DNA of 15,304 nt from CAYJUM01 sp964478915 (GTDB taxonomy: Bacteria; Nitrospirota; Nitrospiria; Nitrospirales; Nitrospiraceae), in the NCBI GenBank assembly GCA_964478915.1, contig CAYZKG010000069.1, forward strand, positions 1 through 15,304, written 5' to 3'. The notes below the pieces were generated by a model. It was not told the DNA's origin. It saw only the letters and a program-made list of their open reading frames with translations, and made no database searches. Numbering within the stretch: the stretch's first letter is position 1; the number at the start of each line of letters is the position of its first letter. This document shows positions 6,119 through 14,458 of the stretch, in pieces. A program made the position numbers and the translations under genes.

Positions 6119-7152
6119 CGACGGTCCTCGTGACGGGGGGGGCCGGCTACGTCGGCTGTGTGCTGGTGCCCAAACTGCTGGATGCCGGCTACGCGGTGGT
6201 GGTCTATGACCTCATGCTGTTTGGATCGGCGGGATTGCCGACGCATCCGAGCCTCCGCGTCATCCAGGGGGACATCCGCGACGCTGAGCATTTCAGTCAG
6301 GCCCTTCAGGGTGCACAGAGCGTCATCCATCTTGCGTGCATCTCCAACGATCCCAGCTTCGAACTGGATCCGGCGCTTAGCAAGTCGATCAACTATGATT
6401 GCTTTGAACCGCTGGTCGCCGCAAGTCGCTCAGCCGGCGTCAGGCGGTTTGTGTATGCGTCGACGAGCTCGGTGTATGGCGTGAGTGAAGCCCCGGATGT
6501 CACCGAGGAGCACCCGCTCGTCCCGCTGACCGATTACAACAAGTATAAGGGGTTGTGCGAGCCGATTCTCCTCCGATACCAATCGCCGGGATTGACGACC
6601 GTCATTCTTCGGCCTGCCACGGTCTGCGGCTATTCTCCACGGATGCGGTTTGACTTGACGGTGAATATCCTGACGAACCATGCGGTAAATCGGCGTGTCA
6701 TCACCGTCTTTGGTGGAACGCAGCAACGGCCCAATATCCACGTCGACGACCTTGCTGAGCTGTATGTCCAGCTGCTCGAACAGTCCGATCACGCGGTTGC
6801 CGGGCAGATCTTCAATGCGGCGTATCAGAACCACACGGTGGCGGAGTTGGCCGAGATCATCCGGCGGGTGGTCGAGCAGGAGATGCCAGGCGAGCCGATT
6901 CGGATTGCAACGAGCCCCAGCAACGACCTAAGGTCTTACCATGTCTCATCGAGAAAAATTGCCCGGCAGCTTGGCTATGTTCCCAGACGAAGCATTGAAG
7001 ACGCCGTCCGCGATCTCTGTCATGCGTTCAAGGAGGGGCGGTGCCCCAACAGCCTGACCGATGATCGCTATATCAATGTACGAATGATCAAGCGGTGGGC
7101 GGCGGAGTCGGTCACCGTGGCAGGAGGGAAGGGGAGCCCGCAGCCATGTTGA
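6115..7152 (+). CDS. Extended SDR: NAD-dependent sugar epimerase/dehydratase
   Basis: This is a 345-residue extended short-chain dehydrogenase. The NAD-binding glycine motif GGAGYVG is at residues 8-14, YDLMLFG and QGDIRD mark the nucleotide-binding half, and VYASTSSVYG supplies the active-site Ser. The catalytic dyad Tyr141-x3-Lys145 lies in DYNKYKG. LRPATVCGYSPRMR and RPNIHVDDLAELY shape the sugar-nucleotide site. All catalytic residues are intact, so it should be active on an NDP-sugar, most likely as an epimerase or dehydratase. Which position is changed cannot be read from the sequence. Its start overlaps the phosphatase stop (ATGA), and its last codons overlap the start of the next gene by 7 bases. 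Confidence 0.85.
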   Translation: MTTVLVTGGAGYVGCVLVPKLLDAGYAVVVYDLMLFGSAGLPTHPSLRVIQGDIRDAEHFSQALQGAQSVIHLACISNDPSFELDPALSKSINYDCFEPLVAASRSAGVRRFVYASTSSVYGVSEAPDVTEEHPLVPLTDYNKYKGLCEPILLRYQSPGLTTVILRPATVCGYSPRMRFDLTVNILTNHAVNRRVITVFGGTQQRPNIHVDDLAELYVQLLEQSDHAVAGQIFNAAYQNHTVAELAEIIRRVVEQEMPGEPIRIATSPSNDLRSYHVSSRKIARQLGYVPRRSIEDAVRDLCHAFKEGRCPNSLTDDRYINVRMIKRWAAESVTVAGGKGSPQPC

Positions 7153-8714
7153 CCGACGCCATTCCCCAGGAATGCCGTCGAAAGATCAAAACACGAGAGG
7201 AACTTCTCCAGATCGTGGGACCCCGTCCGCGGCAGCGGTCGGTCATCATGTGCCATGGGGTCTTCGATCTGGTGCACCCAGGCCATATTCGCCATCTGAT
7301 GTACGCGAAGAGCAAGGCCGATCTCCTCATCGCCAGCCTCACCTCTGATGCCTACATCAGCAAGGCGAACTTCCGACCCTTCGTCCCTCAAGAACTTCGG
7401 GCGATGAATCTGGCCGCGCTCGAAGCGGTCGATTATGTCATCATCGACCATAGCCCGACCCCCCTTGACACCATTAAGTTTCTCCAGCCCGATTTCTTTG
7501 CGAAAGGCTACGAGTACTCGAAGGACGGGATTCATCCGCAGACTCATGAGGAATTGAGCGTCTTGGAATCGTATGGAGGCGAGTTCCTGTTCACCCCCGG
7601 GGATATTGTCTACTCTTCCTCGGCCTTGATCGAAGCCACCCCCCCAAAGCTCTCGACGGAGAAACTCGTCACCCTGATGGAATCGGAAGGGGTGACCTTC
7701 GAGGATTTGCGAAGCGCCCTGAAGGCCTGCGCGGGGATTCGGGTTCACGTGGCCGGCGATACGATCGTGGACTCCTATACGTATTGCACCGTCGTCAGCG
7801 CGATGGCCAAGACCCCAACCTTAAGCGTGCAGCATGAGCGACAGGTGGATTTTGTCGGGGGGGCGGGAATCGTCGCCAAGCATCTGCGGGCCGCCGGCGC
7901 CTCGGTGACATTCTCCACGGTCCTTGGGGATGATGCCTTGAAAGGGTTTGTGCTGAGCGATCTGACCGCCCACGGCATTGAGGCGCTCCCCTGCATTGAT
8001 CATGCGCGGCCCACGACGCAGAAGAACGTCTTGATTGCCGCCAACCACCGGTTGCTGAAAGTCGATCGCCTCGAAAACCAGCCCATCTCCGAAAAGATCC
8101 TGGAACAACTGAGCGCCCAATTGTCGTCCTCCCCTGCAGAGGCCTGCATCTTCAGTGATTTTCGCCACGGCATCTTCACCGCGCAAACCATTCCCCACCT
8201 GGTTGCGGCCATCCCCCCCGGCGCCCTTCGAGCCGCGGACAGCCAGGTGGCGAGTCGCTGGGGCAATATCCTTGATTTTGTCGGTTTCGATCTCATCACA
8301 CCGAACGAGCGGGAAGCGCGGTTTGCCTTGGGGGATCAAGATTCCGTCATTCGGCCGTTGGCGATGGAGCTGTATAAGAAAGCCCGTTGCAAGACCTTGA
8401 TCCTCAAACTTGGCGACCGGGGCATGATCACCTATCGAACCCCGTCTCCCGATGTCCGGTCATTCTTCACGGTGGACAGCTTTGCCCACAATGTGGTCGA
8501 TCCGGTTGGGGCGGGAGACGCGCTGCTGGCCTACGCGACGTTGGCGCTTGTCACCACCCACTCCTGTGTCATCGCCTCTATTGTGGGCTCGATGGCCGCT
8601 GCGGTGGCGTGCGAGCGGGATGGCAACCTGCCCGTCACCCCGGCCGATGTCCTGGGCAAGCTGCAGGCTGCGGAGCAACACGCGCACTTCGCCTACGCGG
8701 ACTCCCTTCCATGA
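7146..8714 (+). CDS. Bifunctional nucleotidyltransferase-PfkB sugar kinase (HldE/RfaE-like, reversed domain order)
   Basis: In this 522-residue fusion, the first domain (about 33-165) is a cytidylyltransferase-like fold with CHGVFDLVHPGHIRHL, whose HxGH motif is His44-His47. FAKGYEYSKDGI and LFTPGDIVYSSS follow. The second domain (about 200-510) is a PfkB/ribokinase kinase with VDFVGGAGIVAKHL, LITPNEREA, LKLGDRG and DPVGAGDALLAY, where Asp458 is the catalytic base. HldE, the heptose 1-phosphate kinase/adenylyltransferase, has the same two activities in the opposite order (kinase first). The expected job is to phosphorylate a sugar at C1 and attach a nucleotide. I chose the ATG at 7146 because GGGGAG lies nine bases upstream and the upstream 17 codons have no family character. 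It overlaps the preceding gene by 7 bases and the next by 4 (ATGA). Confidence 0.8.
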   Translation: MLTDAIPQECRRKIKTREELLQIVGPRPRQRSVIMCHGVFDLVHPGHIRHLMYAKSKADLLIASLTSDAYISKANFRPFVPQELRAMNLAALEAVDYVIIDHSPTPLDTIKFLQPDFFAKGYEYSKDGIHPQTHEELSVLESYGGEFLFTPGDIVYSSSALIEATPPKLSTEKLVTLMESEGVTFEDLRSALKACAGIRVHVAGDTIVDSYTYCTVVSAMAKTPTLSVQHERQVDFVGGAGIVAKHLRAAGASVTFSTVLGDDALKGFVLSDLTAHGIEALPCIDHARPTTQKNVLIAANHRLLKVDRLENQPISEKILEQLSAQLSSSPAEACIFSDFRHGIFTAQTIPHLVAAIPPGALRAADSQVASRWGNILDFVGFDLITPNEREARFALGDQDSVIRPLAMELYKKARCKTLILKLGDRGMITYRTPSPDVRSFFTVDSFAHNVVDPVGAGDALLAYATLALVTTHSCVIASIVGSMAAAVACERDGNLPVTPADVLGKLQAAEQHAHFAYADSLP

Positions 8715-9637
8715 GGGTCGTCATCGTGGGACTCGGCATTCAGGGCCGGAAACGCCTCGCGGTCGCCGGCGCGGACGTCGTGGCCATCGTTGACCCAGCC
8801 GTATCCACGGCGACCTACGACACGATTGAGGACGTGCCGGTGGACGACTATGAGGCTGCGCTGGTGTGCACGCCAGATGCTGCCCAGTTCGATGTGGTCC
8901 GCTATCTCCTCGGGCACGGCAAACATGTCTTGGTGGAGAAACCGCTGCTGGCGACCGAGCTCAACCGGCTTCGGGAACTGGCCGAGCTGGCGCAGGCGAT
9001 GGGGATGGTCTGTTATACGGCGTACAACCACCGTTTCGAACCGCACATCGCCCGGCTGAAAACGATCCTGGCGGAGGCCGCTCTCGGTCCGTTGTATCTC
9101 GTCCGGTGTTTTTATGGCAACGGCACCGCCAGGGACGTCCGGCGTTCTCCGTGGCGCGACCACGGGACAGGGGTCCTGGCTGACCTCGGCTCCCATCTGC
9201 TTGACATCGCGCTGTTTTTGTTTGGGCAACCCGAAGGAGCGTTTGAGGTCTGGAGCGCCAATCGCTTTGAGAACAGGAGCCTTGACCATATCCTGTTTGG
9301 GACAACGGGCCCACCGGCGATGGTCTTGGAAGGGACGATGGTGTCGTGGCGAAACACCTTTACGCTCGATGTGTACGGTGAGCGGGGCAGCGCGCACATC
9401 CACGGCTTGTGTAAGTGGGGGCCGAGCCTGCTGATCGTTCGCCAGCGGGTACTGCCGAGCGGACGCCCGACCGAACACATCCATCGCCTCGAGTGCCCCG
9501 ATCCAACATGGACGCTCGAATATGAGCATTTCAAAGGTCTGTGTCGGACCGGGGGGACGAATGTGGCGAACGACCTCTGGATTGCGAGCGTGCTGAACGA
9601 ATTGGCGCAGGCGGTCGGACAGGAAGTGGTGCAATGA
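8711..9637 (+). CDS. Gfo/Idh/MocA-family NAD(P)-dependent sugar oxidoreductase
   Basis: The 308-residue protein begins MRVVIVGLGIQGRKR, a dinucleotide-binding glycine motif. VLVEKPL (Glu76-Lys77-Pro78) is the family's signature with the catalytic-site Lys. YTAYNHRFEP and LADLGSHLLDIALFLFG (Gly160-Ser161-His162, Asp165) complete the pattern of the C-terminal domain. The family oxidises or reduces sugar hydroxyl groups, for example at C3 of NDP-sugars such as UDP-GlcNAc-uronate. All signature residues are present. The ATG at 8711 overlaps the kinase stop (ATGA). A longer in-frame reading from 8387 would run through the kinase gene and lacks family sequence. The exact sugar and direction of reaction are unknown. 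Confidence 0.85.
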   Translation: MRVVIVGLGIQGRKRLAVAGADVVAIVDPAVSTATYDTIEDVPVDDYEAALVCTPDAAQFDVVRYLLGHGKHVLVEKPLLATELNRLRELAELAQAMGMVCYTAYNHRFEPHIARLKTILAEAALGPLYLVRCFYGNGTARDVRRSPWRDHGTGVLADLGSHLLDIALFLFGQPEGAFEVWSANRFENRSLDHILFGTTGPPAMVLEGTMVSWRNTFTLDVYGERGSAHIHGLCKWGPSLLIVRQRVLPSGRPTEHIHRLECPDPTWTLEYEHFKGLCRTGGTNVANDLWIASVLNELAQAVGQEVVQ

Positions 9638-10932
9638 CCGTTGGATTTGCCGGATTGTCTCACCTGGGTATCGTCTCCAGCGCGGCGACCGCGTCGAAAG
9701 GTTTCGACGTTGTGGCCTACGACCCTGACCCAACGCGATGCGCGGAGCTTGAGGCCGGTCGTTTGCCGATCGTCGAACACGGACTACCGGAACTCCTCGT
9801 CTCGCATCGTGCGCGGCTGCGATTGACGCACGAGCCGACGGATCTGCGAACCTGCGAGCTGATTATCTGTTCGTCTGATATCCCGACAACCGCCGACCAT
9901 CGCAGCGACTTGTCGGTGATCATGCAGTTGATGGACACCATCGTCACGGTGGCGTCATCGGGCTCAACGCTGGTGGTGCTGAGCCAGGTCCCTCCAGGCT
10001 TTACCCGATCGCTCGATGAGCGGCTTCAACGCGATGCAGCCGATCGTCGGCTCCAGGTGTTCTACCAGGTGGAGACCCTCATCTTCGGTCGGGCCGTGGA
10101 ACGCGCCCTGCAGCCGGAGCGCTTCATCATTGGATGTCGAGATGCGCAACAACCGCTGCCGGCGCCCTACGCCACGCTGTTACAACAATTCGGTGGTCCG
10201 ATTCTGCAAATGCGATATGAGAGCGCCGAGCTGGCGAAAATCGCGATCAATCTGTTTTTGGTGTCGTCCGTCTCGACGACCAACCTGCTGGCTGAATTGT
10301 GTGAAGCCCTGGGGGCTGATTGGGCGGAGATCGTGCCGGCCCTCCGACTCGACCGGCGCATCGGGCCCTCGGCGTATCTCACACCAGGTCTGGGTCTCTC
10401 AGGAGGGAATCTTGAGCGTGATCTGATCACCGCGCGCACGTTAGCCTCTCATCACCAGACCCACGCGGACCTCATCGAGGCCTGGATCGCTCAGAGTCAG
10501 CACCGGCGCGAGTGGGTGCTCCGCCATTTGCAGTCAACGGTCCTGTCCTCCACCGAAGCCATCATTGCCATCTGGGGCTTGGCCTATAAGGCCGGCACGG
10601 TTTCGACCAAGCATGCACCGGCGATAACGTTGTTGGAGGCGCTGCGCGAACGGCACCTTCGCGTCTATGACCCGATGGTTTCGCTCAACGGAGCGGGTGG
10701 TCCGCACGTGGTGCAGACAGCGGACGCCTTGGAGGCGTGCCGTGGGGCTGATGCGCTCGTGGTCATGGCCCCCTGGCCTGAGTTTTCAACCGTGACGCCG
10801 GCGCAGATCCGCGAGCAGATGCGAGGGCGCCTGCTCATCGACCCGTTTGGGATGGTGGACGGCGAGCGGTGGACCGCGCTCGGCGGGCGTTACCTCCGGC
10901 TCGGTGCGCCCGCGGCGGGGGACCACTCATGA
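9634..10932 (+). CDS. UDP-glucose/GDP-mannose dehydrogenase homologue without catalytic Cys
   Basis: The 433-residue length and order of domains match the UDP-glucose/GDP-mannose 6-dehydrogenase family. There is an N-terminal NAD domain (VGFAGLSHLG at 3-12, VVAYDPDP), a central dimerisation helix (RYESAELAKIAINLFL, TNLLAELCEALGAD) and a C-terminal UDP-binding domain (IWGLAYKAGTVSTKHAPA, RVYDP, GADALVVMAPWPEF). The Cys that forms the thioester in normal enzymes (in GxGxGGxCFPKD) is replaced: the region reads GLGLSGGNLERDL, with Asn259 at that place. The usual Lys in NAxLAxKIS is also missing, with Ser212 there. It may therefore carry out one oxidation, act as an epimerase, or be a binding protein. 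The ATG at 9634 overlaps the upstream stop (ATGA), and the end overlaps the Nudix gene the same way. Confidence 0.8.
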   Translation: MTVGFAGLSHLGIVSSAATASKGFDVVAYDPDPTRCAELEAGRLPIVEHGLPELLVSHRARLRLTHEPTDLRTCELIICSSDIPTTADHRSDLSVIMQLMDTIVTVASSGSTLVVLSQVPPGFTRSLDERLQRDAADRRLQVFYQVETLIFGRAVERALQPERFIIGCRDAQQPLPAPYATLLQQFGGPILQMRYESAELAKIAINLFLVSSVSTTNLLAELCEALGADWAEIVPALRLDRRIGPSAYLTPGLGLSGGNLERDLITARTLASHHQTHADLIEAWIAQSQHRREWVLRHLQSTVLSSTEAIIAIWGLAYKAGTVSTKHAPAITLLEALRERHLRVYDPMVSLNGAGGPHVVQTADALEACRGADALVVMAPWPEFSTVTPAQIREQMRGRLLIDPFGMVDGERWTALGGRYLRLGAPAAGDHS

Positions 10933-11405
10933 ATTCGCCACAACTGCCGTTGACCTCGGCGTCGGTTCAAACGGTCACCTCGATTCTTCTGCTGCGTGAG
11001 GATGGCTCGGCGCTCTTGCAGTTACGGGACGACAAACCAGGCCTGACTCACGCGGGGAAGTGGGGCTGGCCCGGTGGGCACTGTGAGCCAGGCGAATCGA
11101 TGGAGAAGAGCGCGCGACGGGAGCTGGAGGAGGAGACCGGCTATGCCTGCCGGGACCTCCATCTGGCGGCCGTCATTGAAAATTTCCAGCTCTGCGAGAC
11201 GGATCCGCCATGTCGTCTGGCCGTCTTCTGGACTTGTTATGATGGCCGACAGCCTGTGGAGTGCCTGGAAGGGCAGGTGGTGCGGTTCGTCTCACGGCAG
11301 GATGCCGAAACCTATTCGATGCCGAGGTGTTTGTTTCCCATCTGGGATCAGGCGCTGATCGCCCAATGGAGGGTGAAGCATGGACACGACACAGACGCAG
11401 GTTAA
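10929..11405 (+). CDS. Nudix hydrolase
   Basis: The 158-residue protein has a complete Nudix box from Gly50 to Tyr72. It reads GHCEPGES followed by REL-EEE-TGY, fitting GX5EX7REUXEEXGU, with the metal-binding Glu residues present. Nudix enzymes hydrolyse nucleoside diphosphates linked to another moiety, so here an NDP-sugar, a by-product or a damaged nucleotide is plausible. The substrate cannot be read from sequence. The ATG at 10929 overlaps the upstream stop (ATGA). Its 3' end overlaps the next gene by 26 bases. Confidence 0.85.
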   Translation: MNSPQLPLTSASVQTVTSILLLREDGSALLQLRDDKPGLTHAGKWGWPGGHCEPGESMEKSARRELEEETGYACRDLHLAAVIENFQLCETDPPCRLAVFWTCYDGRQPVECLEGQVVRFVSRQDAETYSMPRCLFPIWDQALIAQWRVKHGHDTDAG

Positions 11406-13473
11406 GGCGAAGGCACTGGTGATGTTGCCGGTGTCCGAACCCCTCAGCATCCAGGGTGTCGACCTGCCGGGGTCGATCTCGAAACATGATGTCGTCCAGC
11501 ACCTGGACGGCTTGTTTGAGGGGCGAGCGGTCGGAAAAGTCCTGTTGGTCAACCCTCCCGACGTCGATAAGACCCTCTTCGACTACGCGACGGCCAAGAG
11601 GGGCCGGGCGAACAATTATCCTACCTATGGCCTCGGCGTGATCGCCAAGCATTTGCTGAACCATGGACTCCAGACGAGGATCTGCAATCTCAACCACCAG
11701 CTCCTCAAGCGGGTGGCCGCCTCCATCGATGGGGCCGGCTTCGATTTCACCGCGACCTGGACGGAGATTCTCTACGACGCCATCAGGGAGTTCCAACCCG
11801 ACCTGATCGNNNNNNNNNNCCTGATCGGCGTGACGTGCATCTTTTCGGTGACCGGCCCCTCCCTGGTGGATGTGTGCAGGTCCTGTAAAGCGTTCGAGCC
11901 CGCCTGGCGTCAGACGAAGATCCCGCTCGCCATCGGCGGCGTGCACGTGACGCACGACGTCGAGAGGATCATGAACGACATCCCGGAAGCCGATTTCGCG
12001 TTTTTGAACGAGGCGGAAAAAGCGTTCCTGGTCTTCATCGATGTTATCAACCACAAGCGAGACGTCGGGGATCTCGGCCAGGTCATCATCCGCCTGCCGA
12101 GCGACCGCGTCAAATTCTGCCAGACCTATACCCCCGAACCGGAAGATCTCGACGTGATTCCGCCCTACGAGATGATGGATATCAGCACCCATTCGCAGGT
12201 CGGCACCATCGGCTCCTGGTATGGATTCCGCTACCAGGACACGCGCATCGGCACCGTGCAGTCGAACCGGGGCTGCCGCGCCGCCTGCACGTTCTGCAAC
12301 GTCCGCACCTTCCACGGCAGAGGGGTGCGCCAGCGCTCGGTCGAATCGGTGCTGGACGAACTCACCCTCCTCCGTGAAACATACGGGGTCGGCCATATCA
12401 TCTGGCTCGACGATGACCTGTTGAAAAACGAAAAGCGGGCGGTCGAACTCTTCGACGGAATGGTCAAGCGCCATCTGGACATGACCTGGGACGCGACCAA
12501 TGGGGTGATCGCCGCGTCGCTGACACCGGAGGTGGTGGCCGCTGCCGAGGCCAGCGGCTGCATTGGCCTGAATCTCGGCATCGAATCGGGCAATGCGGAT
12601 ATTCTCCGGGAGATCCGCAAGCCCGGAACGCCCGAAGCGTTCCGGAGGGCCGCCAACCTGCTGAGCCAGTACCCGCAGATCAACACGAGGGCGCTCTTGA
12701 TCATCGGATTCCCCAAGGAGACGCTCCGCATGATCTTTGACACCATCACGCTCTGCGAGGAGATGAACCTCGACTGGCACAACCTGGCGATCCTCCAGCC
12801 CTGGAAGAATACGCCGATTTATGACGCCATGGTCGAGCAGGGGCTTCTCGGCGAGAAGGAAGGAACCCTGAAGGGCACGAAGGGCAACGCCGTGGCGCCC
12901 TACCAACTGGGCCCCTATTCGCGGCAGCGGGCCATTGAGCAGGGCAAGATCCAGCAGTCGCATTTCGGCGAAAAGATCGGCCAGAACCAGGCATTTCTCG
13001 GCGTCAGGAACTTCTTCAAGCTCGATCGGGTACCCAGTCCCAGCGAGCTCGACGATATCTGGTTTTACATGAATTTCCGCCTGAATTTCAGCCGGCTCCT
13101 GCGCGAGACGAGACCGATCAAGCTCCGACAACAATTGACATGGCTGCGGTATGTCTCGAGCAGGACGGCGCCTGACAACGCGCTGATCATGTACTTCTCC
13201 GCCTTCCTGCAGCACCGCGTGGTGGGCCAGATCGAGCCGGATCTGGTGGCCAGGCTGCAACAGCGCCTGGCGGAATCGACGTATTGGCAGGAGCGTTTCG
13301 CGCTGTTCGGGCTCTCGTCGGAGCACGTCACCAACGGCACGTTTCCCACCAGGTTCGACTGCGGCGAGATCCCGAGCGGATTGCCCGCGGAAGACGCCAA
13401 GCTCTTCCAATTCCCATCCGAGCCAATTGTGGCGATACACGCAGAGGGGGTGAAGACGGACGATGGACGGTAA
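11380..13473 (+). CDS. Radical SAM protein with B12-like N-terminal domain (contains a 10-N assembly gap)
   Basis: The reading frame gives 697 codons including four unknown ones. The N-terminal half has VLLVNPPDVDK, TYGLGVIAKHLLNHG, LIGVTCIFSVTGPSL, IGGVHVTHD and FLNEAEKAF, a B12-binding-type Rossmann pattern (about 45-235), although no DxHxxG ligand motif is seen. The radical SAM core has SNRGCRAACTFCNVRTF with Cys299, Cys303 and Cys306 as 4Fe-4S ligands, then WLDDDLLKNE, LNLGIESGN and LLIIGFPKETL. A strong GGAGGG at 11368-11373, six bases before the ATG, fixes the start, which overlaps the Nudix gene by 26 bases. Bases 11810-11819 are N and flank a repeated CCTGATCG, so the true protein is probably six residues shorter. 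Substrate unknown. C-methylation, epimerisation or ring chemistry on the sugar are open inferences. Confidence 0.8.
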   Translation: MDTTQTQVKAKALVMLPVSEPLSIQGVDLPGSISKHDVVQHLDGLFEGRAVGKVLLVNPPDVDKTLFDYATAKRGRANNYPTYGLGVIAKHLLNHGLQTRICNLNHQLLKRVAASIDGAGFDFTATWTEILYDAIREFQPDLIXXXXLIGVTCIFSVTGPSLVDVCRSCKAFEPAWRQTKIPLAIGGVHVTHDVERIMNDIPEADFAFLNEAEKAFLVFIDVINHKRDVGDLGQVIIRLPSDRVKFCQTYTPEPEDLDVIPPYEMMDISTHSQVGTIGSWYGFRYQDTRIGTVQSNRGCRAACTFCNVRTFHGRGVRQRSVESVLDELTLLRETYGVGHIIWLDDDLLKNEKRAVELFDGMVKRHLDMTWDATNGVIAASLTPEVVAAAEASGCIGLNLGIESGNADILREIRKPGTPEAFRRAANLLSQYPQINTRALLIIGFPKETLRMIFDTITLCEEMNLDWHNLAILQPWKNTPIYDAMVEQGLLGEKEGTLKGTKGNAVAPYQLGPYSRQRAIEQGKIQQSHFGEKIGQNQAFLGVRNFFKLDRVPSPSELDDIWFYMNFRLNFSRLLRETRPIKLRQQLTWLRYVSSRTAPDNALIMYFSAFLQHRVVGQIEPDLVARLQQRLAESTYWQERFALFGLSSEHVTNGTFPTRFDCGEIPSGLPAEDAKLFQFPSEPIVAIHAEGVKTDDGR
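11810..11819. other. Assembly gap of 10 Ns
   Basis: Ten Ns sit inside the second radical SAM gene, with CCTGATCG directly before (11802-11809) and again directly after (11820-11827). This looks like two overlapping contig ends joined with filler. Collapsing the repeat removes 18 bases and keeps the frame, giving PDLIGVTC, which reads naturally for this family. Confidence 0.9.
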
Positions 13474-14458
13474 AACGTACGTCATCCTTGGCGGCAATGG
13501 TCCCTTCGGAGTCCACACGGCCCTGTATCTCTTGGCCCATGCCGACCCCAAGAAGGTGATCTGCGTCGGACGCAATCCGCAAAAACCGGCCGCCTTCAGC
13601 CTCAGGGTCGGCGAGGGGGATCCGCGCTACGCCTATCAGCAGATCCATCTTGTCTACGAGCAAGACCGCTTGTTGGAGTTATGTGACGCCGAGAAGCCGG
13701 AGGTGATTGTGAACTTTGCCGCGCTGGCTCACGCCTCGTCCTGGAGACGAGCCTGGCGGTTTTATGAGACCAATCTCATGGCTCTGGTGCGGATCACTGA
13801 GGCGCTCGTGGGACGACCGTACCTGAAGCGTTGGATTCAGATCGGCAGCTCGGAGTTGTACGGCTCGGTCGACGCCCCGGCGAAGGAGGATGCCCCGCTC
13901 CTGCCGAGCAGCCCCTACGCGGTCTCCAAGGCGGCGGGTGATATGCACCTGCTGTCCATGATCAAGGTCCTGAAATTCCCGATGAATATCCTCCGGCCGT
14001 CGAACGCCTATGGGCCCGGACAGCAGCTGTATCGCGTCATCCCGCGGGCCGTGCTGTGCGGCTTGACCGGTCAGCGGCTCCCCCTGCACGGCGGTGGGCA
14101 GGCACGCAAATCCTACATTCACGCGCGGGATCTTGGGCGGGCCATCCACCTGGTGTCTGAGCGCGCCCCGTTGGGAACGGTGTACAACGTGGGGCCGGCT
14201 GAGCCGGTGGCCATCCGCGATCTCGTCGAACTGGTCGCGGAGGCGATGGACATGCCGTTTGACCAGCTCTGCGAGGTTTCTGAGGATCGTGTGGGCGAAG
14301 ATGCGCAGTATTGGATCGACAGCAGCGCCATCAAACACGACGTCGGATGGGAGCCGACGATTTCTCACCGGGAAGGGATCCAGGAGATGATCGAGTGGGG
14401 GAAGACCTACCTCGAGGACCTTCGTGCCGCGCCGACGGAGTACGTCTTGCATGCCTGA
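13463..14458 (+). CDS. Extended SDR: NDP-sugar 4,6-dehydratase/epimerase-like
   Basis: The 331-residue protein has VILGGNGPFGVH (glycine motif 10-16), VIVNFAALAHASSW, IGSSELYGS with the active-site Ser, the dyad Tyr152-x3-Lys156 in SPYAVSKAAGD, LRPSNAYGPGQQLYRVIPR, GGGQARKSYIHARDLGRAI and NVGPAEPVAIRDLVE. This order matches dTDP-glucose and GDP-mannose 4,6-dehydratase-like SDRs. All catalytic residues are intact. In this family an NDP-hexose loses water at C5-C6 to a 4-keto-6-deoxy sugar, or the enzyme epimerises a related sugar. The product cannot be decided from sequence. It overlaps the preceding gene by 11 bases and the next by 8. GAGGGGG lies 12 bases before the start. Confidence 0.85.
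   Translation: MDGKTYVILGGNGPFGVHTALYLLAHADPKKVICVGRNPQKPAAFSLRVGEGDPRYAYQQIHLVYEQDRLLELCDAEKPEVIVNFAALAHASSWRRAWRFYETNLMALVRITEALVGRPYLKRWIQIGSSELYGSVDAPAKEDAPLLPSSPYAVSKAAGDMHLLSMIKVLKFPMNILRPSNAYGPGQQLYRVIPRAVLCGLTGQRLPLHGGGQARKSYIHARDLGRAIHLVSERAPLGTVYNVGPAEPVAIRDLVELVAEAMDMPFDQLCEVSEDRVGEDAQYWIDSSAIKHDVGWEPTISHREGIQEMIEWGKTYLEDLRAAPTEYVLHA

Noticed and set aside
8387..8710. Upstream extension of the Gfo/Idh/MocA reading frame
   Set aside because: It overlaps the end of the kinase gene in another frame and carries no family sequence. The glycine motif begins at the ATG at 8711.
11173..13575. A long minus-strand open frame (800 codons) opposite the second radical SAM gene and its neighbours
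   Set aside because: It is antisense to a clear coding gene with intact radical SAM motifs, has no recognisable domain, is rich in Arg, Gly and Pro, and crosses three gene junctions. High GC leaves few stops on the other strand.
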